This document shows, in pieces, positions 8,601 through 16,021 of a stretch of DNA of 28,707 nucleotides. The notes below the pieces were generated by a model, which worked only from the letters and a program-made list of their open reading frames with translations, was not told the origin of the DNA and made no database searches. A program made the position numbers and the translations under genes. The DNA comes from JBJXGE01 sp046154185. Its GTDB lineage: Bacteria > Planctomycetota > UBA8108 > UBA1146 > JAJFFE01. Within the stretch, counting starts at the first letter, position 1. Each line of letters begins with the position of its first letter. The DNA is taken from contig JBJXGE010000033.1 in the NCBI GenBank assembly GCA_046154185.1, forward strand, positions 1 to 28,707. Reading direction: 5' to 3'.

Positions 8601-9359
8601 ACAACCTTGACGGGCGGCGGCGGGAGCGCTTCAGTCTTGATCGATGAATGCGGCACCTATGAGTGTGTCTTCACCGTCACCGCATCGCGCTCCTGTCCAC
8701 CGGCGCCAAAAACACTTACCGCGACCGCGCTGGTCGACGCAACGCTCGACATGCCGGTGACCCTCCCGTCCGTGACAATTGACTTGAGCGCGTTCGCCAC
8801 CCTGCAGGAGATCTTTGAAATGGCGGCGGGAGCGTCCGGGATTTGCGACGTCGAGGGACCGGACGACGCCACCTTCTCGGTGGGAGTCGAGACGACGCAA
8901 CAATGTTGTCCCGCGCCCGGCGGCGGCATCAGCATCGAGATGCTGGACGAATGGACATTCAGTGTCGAAGTGAGCCTTGGCTCGCTCGAGTGCAATATTC
9001 CAGTCCTTGGAGTTCCGTACGTTGCAAGCCTCAATATCTACATCGCCGAGTCGTTGGCGGTGGCGGCGGCCGGAATTATCAAGGAAACATGCGAGGGAAC
9101 GGACCTCTGCTTCGAACCCACGATCACGGCGACGGTCGCGGGGGGCGTCAGCGGCACGGTCGGTCCGGGCGGCGTTGTCGGCAGCCTGGTAGTCGCGCTC
9201 CAGAACTCAGTGACTGTCTCGGGCGAGTATTGCCGCGATGCCGGATCGAGCGCCGAGATCAATCTCACAATTGAGGTGATCGGCACAGTCGAGCTACTGT
9301 CGTTCATCACTTCGTCCGTGAGTTTCGAGTTGTTCGAAGGGTCGCAGGTGATCCCATGA
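5697..9359 (+). CDS. Large exported protein with dockerin-like EF-hand pair and Ig-like domains
   Basis: About 1220 residues. A basic start (HRHRR) and hydrophobic segment (about 15-28) ending near LLRAEW look like a signal peptide. Next come two calcium loops, DANGDGVVQISD (45-56) and DANDDGAVQISD (77-88), each followed by IYxLxYLFxAG, the dockerin-like doublet common in planctomycete secreted proteins. The following part resembles Ig-like beta domains: a cadherin/He_PIG-like one, a bacterial Ig domain ending TASAQDAVGNMTTV, and two Big_1-like domains. After these comes a carboxypeptidase-regulatory-like domain beginning FTGIVLSNAGQPIQSA. The C-terminal third is cysteine-rich and unassigned. 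An adhesive or surface-structural role is likely; no enzyme motif is seen. Start: GTG 5697 (7 nt after AAAGG) or ATG 5703 both fit the AGGGAGGAAAGG at 5678-5689; an upstream ATG at 5634 would spoil the signal peptide. It overlaps the next gene by 4 nt. Confidence 0.88.
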   Translation: MIMVAPVLGHRHRRWLIALAGVWLAGVLCDPPRLLRAEWTFVRGDANGDGVVQISDGIYSLNYLFAAGPGECLDALDANDDGAVQISDPIYVLEYLFSAGPLPLAPFPACGGDPTLDAIGCTGPLVGCPDASPPPDIISTPITLAYVDALYLYDVEISRPLTSAVFSLPVAPLGATIAPSTGLVTWLPSALDVGSQAFAVRATVPGGSFTEQSFNVVVNPWPTPPVLGPYASPTGGLTVFLEGTAPGASQVEFINEAETETIALAPGVVAFSHAVTLESNSVNLIHVRSLNAIGQASAPVTAIVIHDAQPPNLHFDLPVAGSTVYADAIDVTGRVSDMLSGFVGLVVYVLVNGVYYPALVEEGIGTNGTFFVGPVPLELGINTITASAQDAVGNMTTVQTTVTRIAFDTALPTLTVVSGNGQTAAVGAELADPIVVRVLKFDGSPFANKLVTMRVTRSDGRLRLPGAPAASAAMLLQDFTDAQGEVAALWRLGVDAGSGNNRVEVTSRDIQGTINFCASAAAGAPVQLNLAAGDNQRGEIGAPASERLCVWVSDGNNGIAGVPTTFTVLRGTGLLRNPQSPSQPPAQTIVVPTDATGHAEAAFSFGAEPGNNTVSANTPTNVGAPAVFTLRGVARSVGAPTSFTGIVLSNAGQPIQSAICSIWVPGITIPNVAISGADGCFTFPAVSGAGPVDLYVDGITATAVGGIAVPTGSFPLLHFEPVLVPEAENSLPMPVLLPQLNPQNWRTYSTTQNTELTVEEISGLRMIVTAGSMRLPSGAPAPDGTPIALNIVHHDDVPMPIPDGAAPPFAWTLQPGGSTFDPPITIEYPNMSGLAPGAISNFLTFSHDTGKFEIFATGTVSADGAIVRSDPGVGLTLAGWGCNCPPYSVTGECENCETTCFSNGSLVGGIVQVNDPMPPYGSTLIFTASGVSDTGGIKEIECEGEPPEFESISPASPTYGWVITKPTGTTLTGGGGSASVLIDECGTYECVFTVTASRSCPPAPKTLTATALVDATLDMPVTLPSVTIDLSAFATLQEIFEMAAGASGICDVEGPDDATFSVGVETTQQCCPAPGGGISIEMLDEWTFSVEVSLGSLECNIPVLGVPYVASLNIYIAESLAVAAAGIIKETCEGTDLCFEPTITATVAGGVSGTVGPGGVVGSLVVALQNSVTVSGEYCRDAGSSAEINLTIEVIGTVELLSFITSSVSFELFEGSQVIP

Positions 9360-10063
9360 AACAAATGAAAACTTCCGCAGTTCGAGACGTGGCGATTGTG
9401 CTCGCTGCCAGCCTGACTTCTTTCGCCGCCCTCCGCGCAACGGAGCCTGAGTTCACTCTGCTACCGCGCGCGGTGCTCAAGATCCCGACCGATCTCAAAG
9501 GGTACTACAAGGATCCGGCGCAAACGGAGCGGGACCAGCAGGGTCTCTACGAGCTGGCCTGTTGGGTTTCGCTCGAGGACACGTCGCCGCGGATCGACGC
9601 ATCGCTGCCGGTGCCGGCCGCGATGGATCCGAGCGTCGCGCGTGTGTTCGCCGCGCTCAAGGACTTGCTCGCGGCTTATCGTTTGGGCGAGATCGATCCA
9701 GTCGTCGCGCTCTACGATGAGGCGTCGCGGCCGGCGATTGCGCGGACGCTCCGGGACGCGAAAGCGCGTGACGCTTGGCTGGCGTCGGTACGCAAGATCC
9801 AGAGTTTTGAGCCCGCTCTCGTCTGGCAAGAAAACGGCCTTTACTCCTGTGCGATGCGCATGCGCACGCACGATGGAGCGGGGAACGAAGTGGTCGTGCC
9901 GTTCGCCGTCATGCTTACTGGCCAGTTCAAGTTCGTTGCCGGCGAGATGACGGCGCCCTTTCACGCCAACTTGACGCGTTTTCTCGCCGACCCGACGCGG
10001 CGGCCGCGCGAGTTGGTCGCCAATTACGAATTGCTCACGAAGCCTCGATCCGGCGGCAAGTAG
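9356..10063 (+). CDS. Small secreted protein of unknown function
   Basis: 235 residues with an N-terminal signal-peptide-like segment (about 10-28, VAIVLAASLTSFAALRA). The start ATG overlaps the stop of the large exported protein (ATGA), so it is translationally coupled to it and probably works with it. The central part (about 80-210) has alternating helix and strand patterns ending PFAVMLTGQFKFVAGEMTAPF. This loosely recalls NTF2-like small folds, but I recognise no family and assign no activity. The next gene follows after 20 nt, so all three probably form one transcript. Confidence 0.8.
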   Translation: MKQMKTSAVRDVAIVLAASLTSFAALRATEPEFTLLPRAVLKIPTDLKGYYKDPAQTERDQQGLYELACWVSLEDTSPRIDASLPVPAAMDPSVARVFAALKDLLAAYRLGEIDPVVALYDEASRPAIARTLRDAKARDAWLASVRKIQSFEPALVWQENGLYSCAMRMRTHDGAGNEVVVPFAVMLTGQFKFVAGEMTAPFHANLTRFLADPTRRPRELVANYELLTKPRSGGK

Positions 10064-10083
10064 CCGCGCGAAAGGTTCCGACG

Positions 10084-13000
10084 ATGTCGATGCGATCTTG
10101 CCGTTTGCGATTCAACACGCTCGCGCTCAAACCGTTGCTGCTCTGTGCCGCCGTGCTCGCGACCGGCTCGCCAAGCGAACTCGCGGCGCAATCGTTCGAT
10201 GAAACCTGGACCATTACGATCGGCGCGCGGTCCGTTCCCGCGAATGCCGACGGCAGTTTCAACGTCTCGAACATCTCCAGTGCGGACGTGTTCGGCGCCA
10301 CTGGCCCAGGCTCGCCGCCGGACCTCATCGCGGACGATTTCTTGCGCGTCATCGGGACATCGACCGCCGGCGGCGTGGCGCGCTGGGCTTATAGCCAACC
10401 GTTTCGCATCGAAAATGGCATCGTCACTCGCGTGCAAGACTTTATCTTCACGAATCAACCGCCGCCGCTCCCCGAGAGTCTGCGCTTCGAGCCGCCAGGA
10501 TTCCTCGTCGTCGCGGTCGCCGGCAGCGCGCCGCTTTCACTCGTCGGAACTCTTGGTGATGGGAGCGAGTTGGATGTGACGCCGGTCACAGCCTGGACCA
10601 CGTATAGAGTTTCCAATCCGCAGATCGTGACGGTGGATGCAAACGGCGTTGCGTTCGGACACGCTGCCGGAACCGCGTTCGTGACGGCGACGAACGAAGG
10701 CGCGGTTGCCGTGAAACGCGTCGACGTCGTCGCGTCCGTGGCAATGACGACGGTGGTCGGATTCACGCACTTCGCGGATGGGTCGCCAGCTGCCGGCGCC
10801 GAGATCAACTCGGCCTTGGGACCTACAGTCGTCTCGGCGGCGGATGGGTCTTTCGCGATGCCGTTGCAACTCTCGGCAGCCGCCACGGGACTGACCGTCG
10901 GCGCGACCTTGTCCGTGAGCGGAACCGAGTACACAGCGTCCAGCGGACCACTCGAGTGGATCGCCGATGGCCTCACGGACGGCGGCATTCTCGTGCTGAC
11001 TCCCGTGCTCGTCGGCCCGACTTATCCGGGATCAATGCTGCAAGTGCTCGGAGGTCCGCGGCGGCTCGCACTCGGTGACCTCAACAACGATGGCGATCCC
11101 GATATCGTCGCGGGCGCAGTCTTCGACGCGGATGCATTCACTTTGTATCTGAATACTGGCGGCGGAAGGTTTGCGCCGGGCGTCGAGCATGCGACTGGCA
11201 CCGAGCCGGACTCGGTTGCGCTCAGCGATCTGAACGCGGACGGTGACCTCGATGTCGTGTCCGGCCCCGGCTTCGGGACTGCGGTCGTCGTGAGACTCGG
11301 CAACGGCGATGGCACGTTTGCACCGTTCGTCTCCTACGCGGTCGGCTCGAGCCCACGCGGCCTCGCGCTCGGCGATCTCGACGGCGACGGCGACGTCGAT
11401 TTGGTGACCGGCAATCACGCCGCAGGTACTATGAGTGTCCGCCTTGGTAACGGCAGTGGCGCTTTCGCCGCGCAGATTCAATACCCGGTCGGTGCCAACC
11501 CGATCTTCGTCGCGCTTGGCGACTTCGACAATGATGGCGATCTCGATGCGGCGCTCGTAAACAATGGTCCCGATACGCTCGGCATCTCGCTGGGGAACGG
11601 CGACGGAACCTTCGCCGCCGAAGTTCCCTACGCGATCGGCCTCGATCCACGCGAAGTTGCGCTTGACGATCTCGACGCGGATGGTGACCTCGACGCAACC
11701 GTCGCCAACAACCTGTCCCAAAACATCGGCGTGTTGCGCGGAAACGGGGATGGCACCGTTTTGCCTCAGGTCACGTTCGCCACGGGGGTCCAGCCGCAAT
11801 CTCTGAAGCTGGGCGATTTTGATGGCGACGGGGCTCTCGACGCCGCCGTTGCGAATACGGGTCCGGACACGATCGGTATTCACTTAGGCAGCGGTACGGG
11901 CACGTTCGCATCGCCAGTGAGCTTCCGGACCGGCCTCGATCCGACCTTTGTCGCGATCGACGACCTCGACGTGGATGGCGACATCGACGTCGTCGCGACG
12001 ACGAACGGCATGTTGAGCGTGCTCATGGCACGCGGCGATGGAACATTCATCGTGCCCGTCGATTACGCCGCAGGCGATCCGAACTGGGTGGCGCTCGGCG
12101 ACCTCGATGGCGATGGAGATCTCGACGTCACAACCGCGAACACGGCGCCGGACACAGTTGGGGTGCTGCTCGGAAACGGCGACGGCACGGTCGCTCCCCT
12201 CGTGTCTTTCAGCGTCGGTGCGGATCCGCGGTTCGTCGTGCTCGCAGATCTCGACACCGACGGCGATCTCGACGCGCTGACGGTTAACGAAGGGCCCGAC
12301 ACGTTGAGTGTGCTGCGCGGCAATGGGGATGGCACGTTTGCTGCACAGGTCTCGTACGCCGTCGGACTCAACCCGCGCAGCGCCGCGCTCGGCGATCTCG
12401 ATGCGGATGGCGACCTCGATGTCGTGGCAGCCAACTGGGGCGCGGATTCGCTCAGCGTCTTAGCCGGCAACGGCGACGGCACGTTCGCGGCGCAGGTCGT
12501 TTACGGAGTGGGCGTGGATCCGTCATCGGTCGCGCTTGGCGACATCGACGGCGACGGAGATCTCGATACCGTCGTCTCGAACGCCGGCTCGAACACGATG
12601 AGCGTGTTGCTCGGCAATGGCGATGGAACGCTCGTATCACAAATCACGTTCGCCGTCAGTGAACGGCCGGAAGGCATTGCGCTCGGAGATCTCGATGGCG
12701 ACGGCGACCTCGATGCCATCACGGTCAACTGGTGTCCTTTCCAATGTCCTCAGCCATTACCGAGCGTCGTGAATGTGCTCCTCGGCAATTCCGACGGCAC
12801 ATTCGCCCCGCGTGTTCCGTACACGATTTCGTCGAACCCGACCGCGGTGACGCTCGCGGATGTCGATGCCGATGGCTTCTTGGATGTGGTCACAACCAAT
12901 GAAGCGCGCGACGTGGCGAGCTTGTTGTTCGGAAACGGCGACGGCACGCTCGCGGCGCCAACCCACTTCGAAGTTGGCGCCGACCCGCGCGGCATTCAAC

Positions 13001-13098
13001 TCGGCGACCTCGATCAAGACGGCGACCTCGACGCCGTCACCGGCAACGTCGGTTCCAACACCATCACGGTGCTGCTCAATCAACGCTTGCGTCCTTAG
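10084..13098 (+). CDS. Secreted FG-GAP/VCBS repeat protein, predicted beta-propellers
   Basis: 1004 residues. A signal peptide (basic RSCRLRF, hydrophobic core, SELAAQS near residue 37) is followed by a Big_2-like Ig domain (about 135-220) containing VSNPQIVTVDANGVAFGHAAGTAFVTAT, split here as VSNPQIVTVDANG and VAFGHAAGTAFVTA. A carboxypeptidase-regulatory-like segment comes next (about 220-300). From residue 330 to the C-terminus there are 14 repeats of about 49 residues, each with a core such as LGDLDGDGDLDVVT, the calcium-binding DxDxDGxxD loop of FG-GAP/VCBS blades. Such repeats fold as beta-propellers in integrins and many bacterial surface proteins, so binding of a ligand, polysaccharide or partner protein is likely. 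No anchor or catalytic motif is seen. The start has AAAGG 8 nt upstream. It is the last gene of the exported trio. Confidence 0.92.
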   Translation: MSMRSCRLRFNTLALKPLLLCAAVLATGSPSELAAQSFDETWTITIGARSVPANADGSFNVSNISSADVFGATGPGSPPDLIADDFLRVIGTSTAGGVARWAYSQPFRIENGIVTRVQDFIFTNQPPPLPESLRFEPPGFLVVAVAGSAPLSLVGTLGDGSELDVTPVTAWTTYRVSNPQIVTVDANGVAFGHAAGTAFVTATNEGAVAVKRVDVVASVAMTTVVGFTHFADGSPAAGAEINSALGPTVVSAADGSFAMPLQLSAAATGLTVGATLSVSGTEYTASSGPLEWIADGLTDGGILVLTPVLVGPTYPGSMLQVLGGPRRLALGDLNNDGDPDIVAGAVFDADAFTLYLNTGGGRFAPGVEHATGTEPDSVALSDLNADGDLDVVSGPGFGTAVVVRLGNGDGTFAPFVSYAVGSSPRGLALGDLDGDGDVDLVTGNHAAGTMSVRLGNGSGAFAAQIQYPVGANPIFVALGDFDNDGDLDAALVNNGPDTLGISLGNGDGTFAAEVPYAIGLDPREVALDDLDADGDLDATVANNLSQNIGVLRGNGDGTVLPQVTFATGVQPQSLKLGDFDGDGALDAAVANTGPDTIGIHLGSGTGTFASPVSFRTGLDPTFVAIDDLDVDGDIDVVATTNGMLSVLMARGDGTFIVPVDYAAGDPNWVALGDLDGDGDLDVTTANTAPDTVGVLLGNGDGTVAPLVSFSVGADPRFVVLADLDTDGDLDALTVNEGPDTLSVLRGNGDGTFAAQVSYAVGLNPRSAALGDLDADGDLDVVAANWGADSLSVLAGNGDGTFAAQVVYGVGVDPSSVALGDIDGDGDLDTVVSNAGSNTMSVLLGNGDGTLVSQITFAVSERPEGIALGDLDGDGDLDAITVNWCPFQCPQPLPSVVNVLLGNSDGTFAPRVPYTISSNPTAVTLADVDADGFLDVVTTNEARDVASLLFGNGDGTLAAPTHFEVGADPRGIQLGDLDQDGDLDAVTGNVGSNTITVLLNQRLRP
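11071..13090 (+). repeat. Fourteen tandem coding repeats of about 147 nt (calcium-loop blades)
   Basis: Each unit carries a variant of CTCGGCGATCTCGATGGCGA. The first core begins at 11071 and the last at 13000, giving a mean period near 148 nt. Unit 12 has an insertion with two cysteines (NWCPFQCPQPLPS). Units differ at many silent and coding positions, so they are old, not recently expanded. Confidence 0.85.
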
Positions 13099-13398
13099 GG
13101 TCCGCGCGCCGCACGAGTGATCGCTGCCAACGCGGAGTAGAGAGCGACGAATCTCACTCTGCTGCTTGTCAGACGCGGACTCGCCTTGAATAATCGCATC
13201 ACCTGAAACTAGAAAGCATGTGATCGCGAACCTGGACTCCGACGGCGCGCGGCGTCGCGCTCGTCGCCAGGCTCGTACCACTTTCTTTTCTCGTTGCACC
13301 GAGTGCCGAACGCGCACGCACCGAAGTCTCGACGTTGCCTGCGCTCGAAGTTGGCTCGGTTGTGATGCAAGGATGAGATGCAAGGAGCGAGCGTGATC
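13099..13398. other. Non-coding stretch after the repeat protein gene
   Basis: About 300 nt with no supported gene on either strand. It contains a tandem 10-nt duplication at its right end (13364-13386) that carries two Shine-Dalgarno-like AAGGA sequences. I see no convincing terminator hairpin with a T-run and no clear promoter. Confidence 0.5.
13364..13386 (+). repeat. Tandem duplication GATGCAAGGA at the start of the lipoprotein-like gene
   Basis: GATGCAAGGA occurs at 13364-13373 and again at 13377-13386 (13-nt period). Each copy brings an AAGGA ribosome-binding core and an ATG, giving competing starts at 13378, 13393 (GTG) and 13399. Confidence 0.6.
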
Positions 13399-15081
13399 AT
13401 GCCGTGGTTCGTGTGCGCGATGCTGGGTTGCCAAGTCGCGCCGTCGTCGGAGGTCGGTGCGACGCGCACGGGTAACGCGGCGCTCGACTATTACAAAGCC
13501 GTGCTTTCGCTCAGATTTCAACAAGAAGAAGTCAGTTCCGCGGCGGACGCCTACGCTTCAAGCGGCTGGGACCTAGCGACTTTGAATGCGCGGGTTGCCG
13601 AAAGATATGCGGTCCAACGTCCTTTTGCCGCCGCTTCGAGATTGCTTGCCTGCGCCGCGAGTCGACCCCACTGCGACTTCGAGCGCACGCCGGAAACTGG
13701 TGAGAACGATTGGGAATTCGGGGGCATGATGGATTTGCGCAATGCCGCAGTGATCGATGCCGCGCTCTGTCGTGTCGCCGGCAAACACCTCGAGGCCGCC
13801 ACTATTCTCGAGGACACAACGCTGCTGGGGATACGATTCAGCCAAGACGCGGTGATGATCCAGGCGCTCGTGGGCGCAGCGATTTCCATGCAGGGAATTC
13901 AGGAGCTTCAGCGAATCTGCTGCGATGGAACGGTCGCGGCGAGGGAACGACTGGCTATTCTTGCCCAACTGCGCAAGCAGTTCGCGAAGCGTCGCCATTT
14001 GAAACTGAGTTTTCAGTCGGCGTTAGAACGCGAGCGCGCGTGGCAGCAGGGCCACTTGCAGGCGCTCGTTGCCGCGTGGCCGGATCTGACTGTCGATGAA
14101 CGAGGCCAACGGCTCGAATCCACCTTTCTATTCTGGCTGGCAGATGATCATCCCATGCGTCAAGTCTTGCTTGCGACTGATGCACGGTTCCTCGAGCGTC
14201 TGGCCGAGTGGTCAGCCGATGCGAAAGCGCAGGCGCCGTGGCCGTCGGCGATCGACCGCAGTGACTTTGCAAGCGCATTTCCCCTGCTTCGTGACTACGA
14301 CCAACGGCTCGCAGCGTTGAGCAAAGATGTCGAGGACGGGCGACGCATGAATCCGTGCCTGCTCTCAGGTCCCTTTTCCGGCTATTCCAACTTCGCCCAG
14401 ACGCTGACGGCGAGGCAGGCGCGCATCGACGCCTTTGCGCTTGCGTGCGCGGCGCTCGAGCTCGCGGCGTCCGGGATTGACCCCGCAAGCTCCGCAGAGC
14501 TGGCGCGGTTGTTTCCGGACGGCGTGCCGCTCGATCCGCACACGGGCGAGGCGTTCGAACTCGCGATCGTCGACGGCCGACCGGTTGTGCGCACGAAATG
14601 GCGGCCACCGCTCGAGGACGGCGAAGATGTCGCGGCGCTCGATCACGACGCGATTCTCGTCGACCTGCGACCGATTTTCGTGCTCGGCAGTGATTACTCG
14701 GGCGTCATCCTCGCGAGTGAAGCCGTCGCCGCGCTGGGGATTTCAAACGTCCGTGCTTTTCAACCGACGCCTGTGCACGTAGCGGCGCTCGAAGCGGCGT
14801 TGCGTCCAGTGAGCGAGCGCGCTGCGAGCGCCGAATTTCTTGGGGATCAGAGTGCGTATCGTCGGCAATACGTCGCGTACGAGGAAAACGGCGCGCTGAA
14901 GGTCGTCGGCAATTTCATCCATGTTGACTCACTCGAATGCTCTGAATACCACGAGCAACTACAACTCACCCGCTCCGGCGCCCAGCGCGTGCTCGTCACC
15001 TATGACGTCACGAATGCGGTGATTCTGCGGTGTGAGACCAGCGGCGCGCCGGATGCACCGATCGACGGCGAGGATCCGTAG
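13399..15081 (+). CDS. Exported or lipoprotein-like protein of unknown function
   Basis: About 560 residues. The N-terminus is short and hydrophobic, PWFVCAMLGC, and the Cys could be a lipid-attachment site. The lipobox MLGC is imperfect and there is no basic n-region, so this is tentative. The body is mostly helical. Near residues 365-400 it has VPLDPHTGEAFEL, resembling the 'P-x-DP-x-TG' signature near the C-terminus of many planctomycete hypothetical proteins that begin with a similar 'NAA..YYKA' segment (NAALDYYKAVLSLR here). Cysteines at several places may form disulfides. I know of no function for that group. Three starts are possible (ATG 13378, GTG 13393, ATG 13399); I favour 13393/13399 because AAGGAG at 13382-13387 precedes them. 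It converges with the TVP38-like gene 51 nt downstream. Confidence 0.8.
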   Translation: MPWFVCAMLGCQVAPSSEVGATRTGNAALDYYKAVLSLRFQQEEVSSAADAYASSGWDLATLNARVAERYAVQRPFAAASRLLACAASRPHCDFERTPETGENDWEFGGMMDLRNAAVIDAALCRVAGKHLEAATILEDTTLLGIRFSQDAVMIQALVGAAISMQGIQELQRICCDGTVAARERLAILAQLRKQFAKRRHLKLSFQSALERERAWQQGHLQALVAAWPDLTVDERGQRLESTFLFWLADDHPMRQVLLATDARFLERLAEWSADAKAQAPWPSAIDRSDFASAFPLLRDYDQRLAALSKDVEDGRRMNPCLLSGPFSGYSNFAQTLTARQARIDAFALACAALELAASGIDPASSAELARLFPDGVPLDPHTGEAFELAIVDGRPVVRTKWRPPLEDGEDVAALDHDAILVDLRPIFVLGSDYSGVILASEAVAALGISNVRAFQPTPVHVAALEAALRPVSERAASAEFLGDQSAYRRQYVAYEENGALKVVGNFIHVDSLECSEYHEQLQLTRSGAQRVLVTYDVTNAVILRCETSGAPDAPIDGEDP

Positions 15082-15132
15082 CCGCGGTGTGCGACGATCG
15101 GTACGCGACGTCGAGTCCGCGCCGTCGAAGCC

Positions 15133-15915
15133 CTATGTCTGCAAGTCGGAACTTCCTTCGTCGCGACCCTGGCGATCGAGTTCGGCGAGTGCGCGCTTTG
15201 CGATGATCGTGAGCATCACGAGCAACAGCACTGTTACGGCGATCCCCAGCACGATGAGGGTGAGTCCGAGCGGAGTCTTCGCATCCAGCTTTGCCACGCG
15301 GTCGCCGAGTAGCGCGAGGAGCGTGGCGCGCGGAGTCATGCCGATCAGTGACCCCAATAAGAAGCTCGCGAACGGAATGTGTGCGGACGCGAGCGCAAGA
15401 TTCGTCACCCCAAACGGTGCCGCAGGACTCAAGCGAAAAAGCGCGATCAGTAGCACGCGTCGCTTTGCGGGCGCGTGTTGAATCGCCGAATGAATTGCCG
15501 CGAGCCGCGGTTGCGTCGCGACGGCATCGATGACGCGGCGTCCGATGATGCGCAAACTCAATGCGTAATTGACCGCAGCCGCAATCACGACGATGAGCAG
15601 CGCCAGCGGCACGCCGATGATTGGTCCCATCGCAATTCCGGCGAGTAACGAGACAAGATGAGTCGGCACGAGGCAAAGCGCGGCAATCAGCGCGCCCACG
15701 GGCACGAAGATCAACAAAGATCCGGGCGCCGACTCGGCGATCGATGCGCCGATCGTCGTTAACCACGGAGAGGAAAGCGTCGCCCCGACAACGGGCAGAC
15801 TCGCGGCGCTAAACGTTGCCGGCACGACCCGACCCAGGCGTGCCAGGAAGCCGCGCGTGTTCGCAGGGGGTGTGACGCTCGAGGCGCCCGCGTCGTCGCG
15901 CGCGTTCTTGTACAT
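15133..15915 (-). CDS. TVP38/TMEM64 (VTT/DedA-like) family membrane protein
   Basis: A 260-residue, strongly hydrophobic protein with about five or six membrane segments (roughly 65-90, 95-122, 153-175, 180-204, 216-240). The conserved VTT-domain pattern is visible: LFRLSPAAPFGVTNLALA (about 159-176), then IPFASFLLGSLIGMTPRATL (180-199), with the typical Arg, Pro and Gly-x-x-Pro residues. An upstream part of the domain is GIAMGPIIGVPLALLI (93-108). The family sits in the cytoplasmic membrane, and related VTT proteins are lipid scramblases or small-solute transporters; the substrate here is unknown. The ATG at 15915 has GAGG a few nt upstream. The gene is downstream of the OmpA-like lipoprotein gene but separated from it by a strong terminator, so it probably has its own promoter. 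Confidence 0.88.
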   Translation of the reverse strand: MYKNARDDAGASSVTPPANTRGFLARLGRVVPATFSAASLPVVGATLSSPWLTTIGASIAESAPGSLLIFVPVGALIAALCLVPTHLVSLLAGIAMGPIIGVPLALLIVVIAAAVNYALSLRIIGRRVIDAVATQPRLAAIHSAIQHAPAKRRVLLIALFRLSPAAPFGVTNLALASAHIPFASFLLGSLIGMTPRATLLALLGDRVAKLDAKTPLGLTLIVLGIAVTVLLLVMLTIIAKRALAELDRQGRDEGSSDLQT

Positions 15916-15941
15916 GACACCTCATCGCAACGGCGATGGTC

Positions 15942-15988
15942 CGAAAAGAAAACACGATTCGAAGCGCCACCGCGACTCGAATCGTGTT
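15942..15988 (-). terminator. Intrinsic terminator of the OmpA-like lipoprotein transcript
   Basis: The arms 15951-15962 (AACACGATTCGA) and 15977-15988 are perfectly complementary over 12 bp around a 14-nt loop. On the minus strand the stem is followed directly by GTGTTTTCTTTTCGG, the T-rich tail of a Rho-independent terminator. Confidence 0.8.
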
Positions 15989-15997
15989 CACGCTCAA

Positions 15998-16016
15998 AGT
16001 ACTCGTGACGAGTACT
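15998..16016. repeat. 19-nt palindrome just after the OmpA-like gene stop
   Basis: AGTACTCGT and ACGAGTACT form a perfect 9-bp dyad around one base (16007), 5 nt after the stop codon. It stands in front of the stronger terminator hairpin and may protect the 3' end or assist termination; an operator is an alternative. Confidence 0.55.
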
Positions 16017-16021
16017 AGACG

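Noticed and set aside
11032..11883. 283-residue open frame antisense to the FG-GAP repeats
   Set aside because: Its apparent repeats mirror the coding repeats of the opposite strand; no independent start signal.
11071..13090. CRISPR-like array
   Set aside because: The regular repeats are about 148 nt apart, in frame, degenerate and coding for calcium-loop blades; no short identical repeats with unique spacers are present.
12757..13524. 255-residue minus-strand frame across the end of the repeat gene and the following gap
   Set aside because: Overlaps two supported genes, has no family features and no ribosome binding site.
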